64,000 nucleotides of DNA from Dyadobacter pollutisoli (GTDB lineage: Bacteria; Bacteroidota; Bacteroidia; Cytophagales; Spirosomataceae): positions 3,102,501 through 3,166,500 of the forward strand of contig NZ_CP112998.1 in the NCBI RefSeq assembly GCF_026625565.1. Direction: 5' to 3'. Shown one piece after another: positions 16,951-25,629 of this stretch (position 1 is the first letter of the stretch; every line of letters begins with the position of its first letter). Below the pieces are notes generated by a model. It was given only the letters and a program-made list of their open reading frames with translations. It had not been told where the DNA came from and did no database searches. A program made the position numbers and the translations under genes.

Positions 16951-17682
16951 ATGAAAAAATCTCTTCTTCTACTTTTTATACTTTTCTCCATTTCATCATT
17001 CGGACAAAAACAGGTCAACAAACAAAGCGGCGTATGGTTTGGCTATTTTAATCAAACCAGAATTACTGGCAAATGGGGAGTATGGCTTGATCTGCACGCC
17101 CGACGCACCGATTTTCTGGACAGATGGGCCACGCAGATCATCAGACCGGGGATTACATACTATGCCAATGACCATTTAAGGTTCACGGCCGGGTACGCAT
17201 ACGCACGTAGCTACCCGGCAGCAGGCCTCCATACAGTCCGCCCGGAAAACAGGCTTTGGCAACAGGTACTCTGGACAAGTCGGCAGAAACGGCTGCAAAC
17301 CCAGCAGTGGATACGCATTGAAGAGCGCTTTAATCGAAAAATAGCCAATGATCAATTGCAGGATGGCCACAATTTCAATTTCCGTTTTCGCTATTTGTTA
17401 AACCTGATGGTTCCTTTGAACCGCGACTTCATTGAGCCCAACACGATATTCTTTGCTTTTAACGACGAAATACATATTAATGCAGGCAAACAGATCACCT
17501 ATAACATCTTCGATCAGAACCGGTTATTTGTCGGTTTGGGTTATCAGTTTACAAAAGGATTGAATTTACAGGTCGGCTATATGAACCAGTTTCAACAACT
17601 TCCTTCCGGCAATCATTTCAATAGTAACAATGTCCTGCGGGTATTTGTGTTTCATAACCTTGACCTTCGCACAAAAAAATAA
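16951..17682 (+). CDS. DUF2490 family outer-membrane-like protein
   Basis: The 243-residue protein has a signal peptide (1-19, SISSFGQK) and a predicted beta-barrel with alternating strands and many aromatic residues (GVWFGYFNQTRITGKWGVWL, WATQIIRPGITYYANDHLRF, FVGLGYQFTKGLNLQVGYMN). The pattern, including the RIEERF and NDEIHIN segments, fits the DUF2490 family. It starts 22 bases after the end of the chrA remnant on the same strand and may have been part of that unit. The function of the family is not known. Confidence 0.8.
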   Translation: MKKSLLLLFILFSISSFGQKQVNKQSGVWFGYFNQTRITGKWGVWLDLHARRTDFLDRWATQIIRPGITYYANDHLRFTAGYAYARSYPAAGLHTVRPENRLWQQVLWTSRQKRLQTQQWIRIEERFNRKIANDQLQDGHNFNFRFRYLLNLMVPLNRDFIEPNTIFFAFNDEIHINAGKQITYNIFDQNRLFVGLGYQFTKGLNLQVGYMNQFQQLPSGNHFNSNNVLRVFVFHNLDLRTKK

Positions 17683-17754
17683 TGAGATTTATGTCTATAT
17701 TACCCTTGTGAGAACTCTGCTTAGTTATTCAATAATGGTAAGGCGACACGAATT

Positions 17755-19338
17755 ATGCATACCCAGTTACCTTTCCTGCTAGCAATGATCGTTGCCATCG
17801 TGTTGCTGAACATGCTGGCCAACAAACTGAAAATTGCTTATCCTATTTTATTGGTGGTGGCCGGGCTGCTGGTTGGTTTTCTTCCCGGGCTGCCCATGGT
17901 ACGGATCGACCCCGACCTTATCTTTTTCATTTTCCTGCCACCACTTCTCTTCGAAGCCTCGTGGACGATTTCGTTCAAGGAAATGAAAAAGTGGTGGCGC
18001 ATCATTGGTAGTTTCGCCTTTCTGGTCGTGTTTTTCACCGCGTCGTCGGTAGCGGTAGTAGCGCACCATTTCATACCGGGATTTACGATTGCTCTTGGTT
18101 TTTTGTTGGGAGGGATCGTGTCGCCACCTGATGCTGTAAGTACCGGGGCTATTACCAAATTTGTAAAAATCCCCAAAGGCACTTCCGCTATTCTGGAAGG
18201 AGAAAGCCTGCTCAATGATGCCTCTTCCCTGATCATTTTCCGTTTCGCATTGGTTGCGGTCGGTACCGGGCAGTTTTTCTGGCAGCAAGCAGCAATTAGC
18301 TTTTTATGGATGGTATTGGGTGGTGTGGCCATTGGTTTGTTGCTGGCCTGGATTTTTGTTCAGGCACACAAACGCCTACCTCTCGATGCGCAGTCAAACA
18401 TTGCATTGACGCTTATTGAGCCTTATTTTATGTATTGGCTTGCTGAGCAGTTTCATTGTTCGGGCGTCCTGGCAGTAGTAAGTGGCGGGCTGTACTTGTC
18501 GGCCAAGCGGCTCGTTTTTCTGAATAGTACCAGCCGCATTCAGAGTTTCAGTGTGTGGGAGAGCTTCGTGTTTATTTTAAATGGCATCGTGTTTCTTATC
18601 ATCGGTTTGGAGCTTCCCGAAATCGTCGAAGGTATGCGCGAAAAGGGCATTCCGTTACGTACCGCGATCGGCTCCGGCGTATTGATAACGGGGGTTTTAA
18701 TTGCCGCCCGGGTCATCAGTTCGTATGCGGCGCTGCTTGCAACCTTTATCTTTCGTCCCGGTGTAATGCCCCGTGCCCGATCAAAAAAAAGGCGCTGGCT
18801 TATGCCAATGCTGCTCGGCTGGACAGGCATGCGCGGTGTGGTATCGCTGGCGGCGGCCCTGGCCATCCCCATTACCCTGGACAATGGCGCGGCTTTCCCG
18901 CAAAGGAACCTAATCCTTTTTATCACTTTCATTGTCATTCTGCTTACCCTCGTGGTACAGGGACTTACGCTTCCTTCGATCATATCGCGGTCGGGATTGT
19001 TTGAAGGATTGATGGAAGAAGAACCGGAAGAATTGACCAGAAGAAAAATGAAACAAGGCTTGAAACAGCATGTCTACCAGTTTCTGAAAAATAAATATGA
19101 AACCGAGCTGAATGGTCATGCCGGTATGGAAAAGCTCCTGAAACTATGGGAAGAACGGGCAAAAGCGGCCGATGATACCTGGATGAATGAAAAGACAAAG
19201 GTGATTTTCGTAGAATTACTGGAAACCCAGCGGCAATATTTGACCGAACTCAACAAAGACCCAAAGATTGACGAAGACATTATCCGTCAGCAGTTGTATC
19301 AGATCGATTTGGAAGAAGAAAGGTTAAGGATCATTTGA
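17755..19338 (+). CDS. Na+/H+ antiporter, CPA1 family
   Basis: The 527-residue inner-membrane protein exchanges sodium (or potassium) for protons. About twelve helices occupy residues 5-415. Diagnostic segments are FFIFLPPLLFEASWT, GGIVSPPDAVSTGAI and EGESLLNDASSLIIF, the last holding the membrane-buried acidic residue, and the LGWTGMRGVVSLAAALAIP helix near 360. A charged cytoplasmic tail of about 110 residues (415-527) follows, as in NhaP/YjcE-type proteins. It has its own 72-base upstream spacer and is probably transcribed alone. Ion preference cannot be read from the sequence. Confidence 0.93.
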   Translation: MHTQLPFLLAMIVAIVLLNMLANKLKIAYPILLVVAGLLVGFLPGLPMVRIDPDLIFFIFLPPLLFEASWTISFKEMKKWWRIIGSFAFLVVFFTASSVAVVAHHFIPGFTIALGFLLGGIVSPPDAVSTGAITKFVKIPKGTSAILEGESLLNDASSLIIFRFALVAVGTGQFFWQQAAISFLWMVLGGVAIGLLLAWIFVQAHKRLPLDAQSNIALTLIEPYFMYWLAEQFHCSGVLAVVSGGLYLSAKRLVFLNSTSRIQSFSVWESFVFILNGIVFLIIGLELPEIVEGMREKGIPLRTAIGSGVLITGVLIAARVISSYAALLATFIFRPGVMPRARSKKRRWLMPMLLGWTGMRGVVSLAAALAIPITLDNGAAFPQRNLILFITFIVILLTLVVQGLTLPSIISRSGLFEGLMEEEPEELTRRKMKQGLKQHVYQFLKNKYETELNGHAGMEKLLKLWEERAKAADDTWMNEKTKVIFVELLETQRQYLTELNKDPKIDEDIIRQQLYQIDLEEERLRII

Positions 19339-19536
19339 CAAAAGATCCATATTTCATCAAGCCGCTCACGAAACAGCACAAAGGATTACGAAATATCGTA
19401 AATCTATTTTCTGGCATGAACCATTTATCCTCTAAATTCTGCCAATACAAAGCTTCTAGGCACTTTATTCTTGGTACCTATCCTTGGCACATGGTTTGAG
19501 ATAGTGAATCAATCGCTAATCTTACAACTGATTCTA

Positions 19537-19980
19537 ATGAAAAATTCAATTTTGTTATCATTAATCTTCTTTTTCACATTCACCACAGCATTCGCCCAGA
19601 AGTCAGAAATATTCGAAAAAGATGGCATGGCGATCAAAGGGTACGATGTCGTCGCATTTTTTACAGAAGCCAAAGCCAAGAAGGGCAGCGAAAACTTCAC
19701 GTACCGTTGGAAGGATACCAACTGGCTATTTGAGAGCCAGGACAACCTGGATATGTTCAAAAAAGATCCTGAAAAATACGCGCCCCAATACGGTGGCTAC
19801 TGCGCCTACGGAACCGCCGACGGCCACAAAGCACCCAGCGAAACCGATACCTGGACAGTAAAAGACAATAAGCTCTATTTCAACTACAACAAAAAAGTAC
19901 AGCAATTATGGAGCAAGGACATACCAGGCTACATTGAGAAAGCTGATAAAAATTGGATAGAAATTAAAGACAAACCGTGA
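19537..19980 (+). CDS. exported YHS-domain protein
   Basis: The ATG at 19537 gives 147 residues with a signal peptide (KNSILLSLIFFFTFTTAFAQ); the longer frame starts in non-coding sequence. The mature part is one YHS domain (about 25-90: GYDVVAFFTEAKAKKG, YRWKDTNWLFESQDNLDMF, PEKYAPQYGGYCAYG) with a C-terminal extension. YHS domains are short metal-associated modules found beside metal ATPases, but the usual cysteine pair is reduced to a single cysteine in GGYCAYG here. The type is common in aerobic bacteria as a stand-alone periplasmic protein of unknown role. The next gene, dnaE2, is convergent. Confidence 0.85.
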   Translation: MKNSILLSLIFFFTFTTAFAQKSEIFEKDGMAIKGYDVVAFFTEAKAKKGSENFTYRWKDTNWLFESQDNLDMFKKDPEKYAPQYGGYCAYGTADGHKAPSETDTWTVKDNKLYFNYNKKVQQLWSKDIPGYIEKADKNWIEIKDKP

Positions 19981-20020
19981 TCCCAAATGCAATTAGAAAA
20001 ATTACACAAAGTGGTCATAG

Positions 20021-23000
20021 TTACCTGAAATTCCTACCGGCAGGAAATATCTCCATTTGGACCGGCTTTTTCACTGGTGCTTTTCTATTGACCATTTGGG
20101 AATCATATTCATCTTTTTCATCGGCCCTGGACAAGGTCATTACATCAGGATCTTGTTCCTGGGCTACATTGAGCCCGCGCAACAAGTGTGACATATCGTA
20201 AAGCCGATGCGCAATTACATGTATCACTTCGCCCTCAATCTGTAATTTCCCTTCCACCATTAGTAGTCTCGATCGCAGCACTTCTTTCCTGTACTTTGTA
20301 TACGTATTTTTAAAAGCTACCAGGTTGGCAATCCCTGTTTCATCCTCCACAGTGATAAAGCAGATACCTTTGGCGGTACCGGGCCTTTGTCTCACGAGTA
20401 CCAGCCCTGCCACCCGGACAATGCTTCCATCTTTACGTTTGGATAAATCGCTTGTACAAAGTGTGCCCAGTTCGGTCAAATGTTGCCGGACAAAACTTAC
20501 CGGATGCGCTTTTAGCGAAAGCGACAATGAAGCATAATCCTGTACCACATGCTCTGAGATTGTCATTTCAGGAAGCTGTACGGGCTGTTCAAAAGCACTT
20601 TGCGACTCATGACCGGTAAATAATCCCAAGGGCCGGTCGGCAAGAGCAGTTGCTTCCCACATAGCCTGCCTTCTGTCCAGGCCCATTGAGCGAAAAGCGT
20701 CGGCATCCGCCAGCTTCTCAAGAACTCCCTGTGAAACGCCGGCGTCTCGTAAGATATGGATCGCTGTATATCGCTTCGTCCTTGCAGCAACCAGTAAATC
20801 AATATCTTCCCGGTTTACACCCTTCACCTGCCGGAAGCCCAAACGTATCACTTTGTAATTTCCCTGTTTCTCTTCCAATTTATTATCCCAATCGGAAAGA
20901 TTGACATCGACCGGCCTGACGATCACTCCATGCTTACGGGCATCAATGATGATTTGCGCGGGTTGGTAAAAGCCCATTGGCATACTATTCAGCAGTGCGG
21001 TTGCAAATACATCGGGGTAATAACATTTGATCCAGCTGGATACATAAACCAGCAGCGCAAAGCTTGCAGCGTGGCTTTCAGGGAAACCGTAGCTACCAAA
21101 ACCTTCCAGTTGCTTAAATACCCTTTTGGCAAACTCTTCGGTATAATTGTTACCAACCATTCCGTCAATCAGCTTTTTCTGGTATTGGCTCACCTGTCCC
21201 TTAGCCTTAAAAGTGGCCATACTGCGTCGTAGCCCATCGGCTTCTGCCGGGGTAAAGCCTGCTGCTACGATAGCAATCTCCATAGCCTGCTCCTGGAACA
21301 AGGGAACACCTAATGTCCTTCCTAAAATATCCTCCAGTTCTTTGGAAGGGTATACGATCGGCTCTTCACCATTACGGCGCCGCAAATAAGGGTGCACCAT
21401 ATCCCCCTGGATCGGGCCAGGCCTTACAATAGCCACTTCAATAACCAGGTCGTAAAAACATTGGGGGCGAAGGCGGGGCAGCATGGACATCTGTGCACGG
21501 CTTTCGATCTGGAAAACACCGATGGTATCGGCATGGCTGATCATCTCATATACTGCCGGATCATCCTGCGGTATATTTGCCAAAGTAAGATCAAGACCGT
21601 AATGTTCTTTTGCAAGGTCAAACGCCTTTCGGATACAGGTCAGCATGCCCAACGCCAGCACATCCACTTTCAAAAAGCCTAATGCTTCGATATCATCTTT
21701 ATTCCATTCAATGCATGTACGGTTTTCCATGCGGGCGTTCAGGATCGGGCACAGATCAGAAAGGCGGCCACGTGTAATGACAAAACCACCAGTGTGCTGG
21801 CCAAGCTGGCGAGGAAAGCCCACATATTGCTCGGTAAGCTGCAATACTTTGATCAGATGCGGATCTTTAGGATTGAACCCATGCTCCGAAATGCGCTTGC
21901 CCTCAAACCAATCCTCGGTAAATTCATACATAGATTTGGAAAGCAGGCCGATAGCATCTACCGACAGGCCCATTGCTTTACCCACGTCGCGCACTGCCCC
22001 TTTATGGTGCAATTGTGTCACAGTAGCAACGATCGCCGCGCGCTCACGTCCGTATTTATTGAAGATATATTGCATTACCTCTTCTCTTCGCTCGTGTTCA
22101 AAATCCACATCAATATCCGGTGGCTCGTCACGGGCATCGGACATAAAGCGGGCAAACAGAAGTTTAAATTTAGAGGGGTTTACGGAGGTGATACCCAGGC
22201 AGTAGCACACCACCGAGTTAGCGGCCGAGCCTCTTCCCTGGCATAGTATGTTCTGGCTTCTGGCGAAACTGACGAAGTCATAAACAGTAAGAAAGTAGGA
22301 GGCATAATTCTTACGCTCCATAAAAGCCAGTTCTTCTCTGATCAGATTATCTATTTTCTTTGGTATGTCGCCACTGAACTTTTCCTTGGCACCCAACCAT
22401 GTCAAATGTTCCAGCTCCTGCTGCGGTGTACGGCCTTCACTTGTAATCTCTTCGGGGTAAACATATTCCAGCGTGTCCAGGGAGAACTTACAGGAATCAG
22501 CAATTTTCCGGGAACGTGCCAGTGCATCCGGATATTGGCGGAACAGCCTGATCATTTCGGTAATGGGTTTCAAATAGCGTTCCGCATTTTGATGCAACCT
22601 GAACCCGGCGGTATAGATCGTACATTTCTCCCTCACGCAGGTTACAATATCCTGTAACTGTCTTCTCTCCGGATGATGATAATAAACATCATTGGTGGCG
22701 ACTAGTAAGGTACCGGTGCGCTCTGCTATCTCCGATAACCGGTGGAGCCTTTTGGCATCGTTGCCGTGATAGTAGCGGCTCGCCGCCAAATACAAACTGT
22801 CCCCCAAATGGTTCCTGTATTCTGTGATTTTCGATTCAAAATCCGGTTCAAATTCAAATTGGGAATTGAGGTCCTCGGGTGGAATGGCAATAAAAATAAT
22901 TCCTGCGGCGTGTGCGTATACATCGGAGCGGTAAAGCTCGCACTTACCCTTCTCAGTCCGTAAATTCCCTAGCGAGAGTAAAGCCGAAAGTCTGGCATAA

Positions 23001-23260
23001 GCATCTCTTGACGTCGGGTATGCCAGTAAACTTGGCCCATCCTGAAGATCCAGCCTGCATGCCGGAATAATTCGGATACCTTTGGCTTTGGCCGCCGCAT
23101 GCGCCCTGACAATACCGGCAAGTGTATTATGGTCGGTGATGGCAATTTCTTTGTAGCCCAGATCAAAAGCCTGGACTACCAGCTCCTCGGGATGTGAAGC
23201 GCCGCGCAGAAAGCTAAAATTGCTTGTTACCTGTAATTCGGTGTACATCTTTTCTAACAT
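20021..23260 (-). CDS. dnaE2: error-prone DNA polymerase III alpha subunit DnaE2
   Basis: This is the polymerase of the ImuABC mutasome, carrying out lesion bypass and damage-induced mutagenesis. It has 1079 residues, close to the family norm. The N-terminal PHP domain begins FSFLRGASHPEELV and contains ITDHNTLAGIV. The polymerase core has GRGSAANSVVCYCLG near 345 and the catalytic acidic motif PDIDVDFEHERREEV near 383. A helix-hairpin-helix region and an OB fold follow. ATG codons at 23260 and 23248 are both possible; the second gives the family-typical MYTELQVTSNFSFLRG. It starts 8 or 20 bases after the imuB stop and is surely cotranscribed with it. Confidence 0.95.
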   Translation of the reverse strand: MLEKMYTELQVTSNFSFLRGASHPEELVVQAFDLGYKEIAITDHNTLAGIVRAHAAAKAKGIRIIPACRLDLQDGPSLLAYPTSRDAYARLSALLSLGNLRTEKGKCELYRSDVYAHAAGIIFIAIPPEDLNSQFEFEPDFESKITEYRNHLGDSLYLAASRYYHGNDAKRLHRLSEIAERTGTLLVATNDVYYHHPERRQLQDIVTCVREKCTIYTAGFRLHQNAERYLKPITEMIRLFRQYPDALARSRKIADSCKFSLDTLEYVYPEEITSEGRTPQQELEHLTWLGAKEKFSGDIPKKIDNLIREELAFMERKNYASYFLTVYDFVSFARSQNILCQGRGSAANSVVCYCLGITSVNPSKFKLLFARFMSDARDEPPDIDVDFEHERREEVMQYIFNKYGRERAAIVATVTQLHHKGAVRDVGKAMGLSVDAIGLLSKSMYEFTEDWFEGKRISEHGFNPKDPHLIKVLQLTEQYVGFPRQLGQHTGGFVITRGRLSDLCPILNARMENRTCIEWNKDDIEALGFLKVDVLALGMLTCIRKAFDLAKEHYGLDLTLANIPQDDPAVYEMISHADTIGVFQIESRAQMSMLPRLRPQCFYDLVIEVAIVRPGPIQGDMVHPYLRRRNGEEPIVYPSKELEDILGRTLGVPLFQEQAMEIAIVAAGFTPAEADGLRRSMATFKAKGQVSQYQKKLIDGMVGNNYTEEFAKRVFKQLEGFGSYGFPESHAASFALLVYVSSWIKCYYPDVFATALLNSMPMGFYQPAQIIIDARKHGVIVRPVDVNLSDWDNKLEEKQGNYKVIRLGFRQVKGVNREDIDLLVAARTKRYTAIHILRDAGVSQGVLEKLADADAFRSMGLDRRQAMWEATALADRPLGLFTGHESQSAFEQPVQLPEMTISEHVVQDYASLSLSLKAHPVSFVRQHLTELGTLCTSDLSKRKDGSIVRVAGLVLVRQRPGTAKGICFITVEDETGIANLVAFKNTYTKYRKEVLRSRLLMVEGKLQIEGEVIHVIAHRLYDMSHLLRGLNVAQEQDPDVMTLSRADEKDEYDSQMVNRKAPVKKPVQMEIFPAGRNFR

Positions 23261-23268
23261 TTAAGCGT

Positions 23269-24768
23269 TCATGCGAAAAAACCATGGACAAACCATTCCG
23301 GGTTGGATTCTTCATTATAATGTCCTAACCTGAATATCCAAAAGCGAGCACCTGTTTCGTCTTCCAAAATGTAATAGTCGCGGAGAAGCCCCTCAGAAAT
23401 CCACCATTCCTGCTCGATCCGTTCCGGGCCGTCGGCTTTTCGTACTTTATGGATTTGTCCTTTATAGCGAAAAAGCATTGGAGGATAGTCGGGCATGGGA
23501 ACAGTCACCTCCACTCGTTCGGGGTTGCGCAGTAAATGTATCGGTCTGGGCCGATTCGTACGCCAGGGAATTGCCGGCTCTTCTCTGAGTGACGAAGCTT
23601 CCGCGATGGAGCGTTCTGGCCAGTAGTGTTCGGAGGGCAGGTACCGGTGTATAATATCAGTACCGGCACGACCTGCCAGACGGTCTAGCAATTCCGCAAT
23701 TGCCGCCCATTTGTTTTGACCTGCTATATTCCAAATTGTTTCCTGCTGCTCAGTCATATCCTCCACAACCGGTGCTTCCAGCAAGAAAAGTTCGATGCCT
23801 AACGCCGGTTCGATCGTTGCTATTTTAAGCTCAAAAAGCCGGAACAGGTGATGGGTACTGCAGGAAGGACTACTGGTACCGATCTCAATTTGACGCATTT
23901 CTCCGTCGACCCTGTAACATTTAAGAGAGGCTTGCCTGAGTCCCTTCCCTTCTTTGGCAAGACGTGTGCAAAGCTGCTCGAGCAATCTTTTCAAAGCTAA
24001 TTCAATGCCTGTTGCAGTAAGAATTGGCTCTAAAGAAGGTAGGCGCTCCTGGTAGGGCTGCAGTGGCTGAATGGGTTCAAGGTTTTCATGAACATAACCC
24101 AGCGCCTGACCTAAACGATCCAATAAAGACTGACCGAAGCGCCTTCTGAGTACCGAGCGGGGAATATGGATGAAGCCCTTGATCTGGTAAAAACCCAGTT
24201 TCTGCATTTTTTCAAGAATGACCGCCTCGATCCGTAAAGCTGCCGGAGGAAATACCTGCATGGCATTGACCTGGTCTCCCGGGCTTATTATAGTATCGGT
24301 TAACGCATACCTTGAGGCAGCCCAGGCGGCCCCAATAGTATCTGCCATGGCCGCACGCACATCATATCCAAACCCTCGCAAACGGGTAACAATATCTTTT
24401 AGATATGCTACTTCCCCACCCCACAAATGACAGCACCCGCTGGCATCCAGAAGCAGGCCGTCGGGTAAGTCCATAGCCGCAATCGGTGTATAGCGAAGCG
24501 CCCATTCGGCAAGATTGTATAATAGTTTTCCGGCAAGTTCAGCGTCATCATCGATAATCTGCAGACCAGGTAAAACCGCTCTGGCGTCTGCGACTACCAT
24601 CCCCTTGTCGATTCCGCTGGTTTTCGCTGCTATACTTGCTGCTCTCACCACCATCCTCCCCCGCTCCGGAGAGGCCAGAACAAAGGGCACGTCAGCCAGT
24701 TCCGGCCGAAGCAGTATCAGCTGGTCGGTGGTCAGATGCCGGAACCATATCGCTACATACCGTTTCAT
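23269..24768 (-). CDS. imuB: ImuB, inactive Y-family polymerase homologue
   Basis: ImuB is the hub of the translesion mutasome; it contacts the beta clamp, ImuA and DnaE2. The ATG at 24768 gives 499 residues starting KRYVAIWFRHL, the usual beginning, and lies 2 bases after the imuA stop; the longer 569-residue frame runs back inside imuA and is rejected. The N-terminal 350 residues follow the Y-polymerase fold (VVRAASIAAKTSGIDKGMVV, LLLDASGCCHLWGGEVAYL), but the catalytic acidic residues of active DinB/UmuC enzymes are absent. The C-terminal part holds the ImuB-specific domain (PERVEVTVPMPDYPPMLFRY, then WWISEGLLRDYYILED). Confidence 0.94.
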   Translation of the reverse strand: MKRYVAIWFRHLTTDQLILLRPELADVPFVLASPERGRMVVRAASIAAKTSGIDKGMVVADARAVLPGLQIIDDDAELAGKLLYNLAEWALRYTPIAAMDLPDGLLLDASGCCHLWGGEVAYLKDIVTRLRGFGYDVRAAMADTIGAAWAASRYALTDTIISPGDQVNAMQVFPPAALRIEAVILEKMQKLGFYQIKGFIHIPRSVLRRRFGQSLLDRLGQALGYVHENLEPIQPLQPYQERLPSLEPILTATGIELALKRLLEQLCTRLAKEGKGLRQASLKCYRVDGEMRQIEIGTSSPSCSTHHLFRLFELKIATIEPALGIELFLLEAPVVEDMTEQQETIWNIAGQNKWAAIAELLDRLAGRAGTDIIHRYLPSEHYWPERSIAEASSLREEPAIPWRTNRPRPIHLLRNPERVEVTVPMPDYPPMLFRYKGQIHKVRKADGPERIEQEWWISEGLLRDYYILEDETGARFWIFRLGHYNEESNPEWFVHGFFA

Positions 24769-24770
24769 GG

Positions 24771-25514
24771 CTACACAGCGCGAAGTATTTGCCGCTTCCC
24801 TACTCTTTTGATAACAGGCCGGGTAATGGGTGTAAAGCGGCCATTGCTCCATTCCAATTGCCAACTCCCAGGCTCTCCGTTTCGGACCTTGACGATTTGC
24901 ACATTCCACCGTGCAAATCCTACTCCCGGCAGACCGGTGTCCAATTGGCTGGGAATGGGGCTTATTTGCCAGCGGCAAACCGAAGCAACAGGATTATTCA
25001 GGCGTGGGTTGACCCGGTGCAATAAACCGGTTACCTTACTCTGTTCTACAGCCAGTTGCAGTCGCCGCGAACCCGTCAGGCTAATCTCTTTTATTTCACC
25101 AATAACGGCAGCCAATGCTTCACATTTAAGCCCTTCCTCAATCATCCATAAGAGATCACGTTCCTTTTTTACGTCAACAAATATGACTCTTTCAGGCGCG
25201 GCACCAAAAAAGTGAAGGGCCAACGGAAACACTGATCTTCTCGTACCGATCCACAGACATATACCATCTTCTTTCATCAGACGGCCTGCCAGCGCCGCCA
25301 TAAAGCCAGATGTTGCCGCAGATTCCTCTGTGGCACTACTTATAAATTCATGAATAGCACCTATTGGGAAAACACCATTAGGGAATGCCGCCTCGACAGG
25401 CCCTAAGCCAAAATCGCTGTGCTGACCCAAGGAAGGCGTCCGGAAACCTTGCAGCGATAATATTTCGCTTCGCAGTCTGGCAATCAGCTCACTTTTTCTC
25501 ATTGCAGTTTCCAT
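24771..25514 (-). CDS. imuA: ImuA, RecA-like mutasome accessory protein
   Basis: The 247-residue protein is the first gene of the imuA-imuB-dnaE2 cassette. It resembles a shortened RecA/SulA-like ATPase fold: AFPNGVFPIGAIHEFI, the core strand GICLWIGTRRSVFPLAL and VIFVDVKKERDLLWMIEEGL. A full Walker A motif is not evident, as is usual in the Bacteroidota form. It is thought to modulate ImuB and RecA during lesion bypass. ATG codons at 25514 and 25502 are both possible. The 115-base upstream spacer has a TAACTTTG box at 25552-25559 on the minus strand; no LexA-box-like palindrome could be recognised. Confidence 0.9.
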   Translation of the reverse strand: METAMRKSELIARLRSEILSLQGFRTPSLGQHSDFGLGPVEAAFPNGVFPIGAIHEFISSATEESAATSGFMAALAGRLMKEDGICLWIGTRRSVFPLALHFFGAAPERVIFVDVKKERDLLWMIEEGLKCEALAAVIGEIKEISLTGSRRLQLAVEQSKVTGLLHRVNPRLNNPVASVCRWQISPIPSQLDTGLPGVGFARWNVQIVKVRNGEPGSWQLEWSNGRFTPITRPVIKRVGKRQILRAV

Positions 25515-25551
25515 ATCACAATTTCAATCTTAACATTGATATTTATAGTAA

Positions 25552-25559
25552 CAAAGTTA
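25552..25559 (-). promoter_or_regulatory. candidate -7 box (TAACTTTG) for the imu operon
   Basis: Read on the minus strand this is TAACTTTG, a match to the Bacteroidota consensus TAnnTTTG, 38 bases upstream of the first possible imuA start. A matching -33 TTG at the normal spacing is not clear, so confidence is low. Confidence 0.35.
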
Positions 25560-25629
25560 TGATCTCAAAAGTAACATTAACCACTCCAACTACAAAACTT
25601 TTTTTACTGTATTCCGCCGTCAACATCCA

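Noticed and set aside
24769..24978. Extended N-terminus of ImuB
   Set aside because: It overlaps imuA completely and precedes the family-typical start KRYVAIWFRHL.
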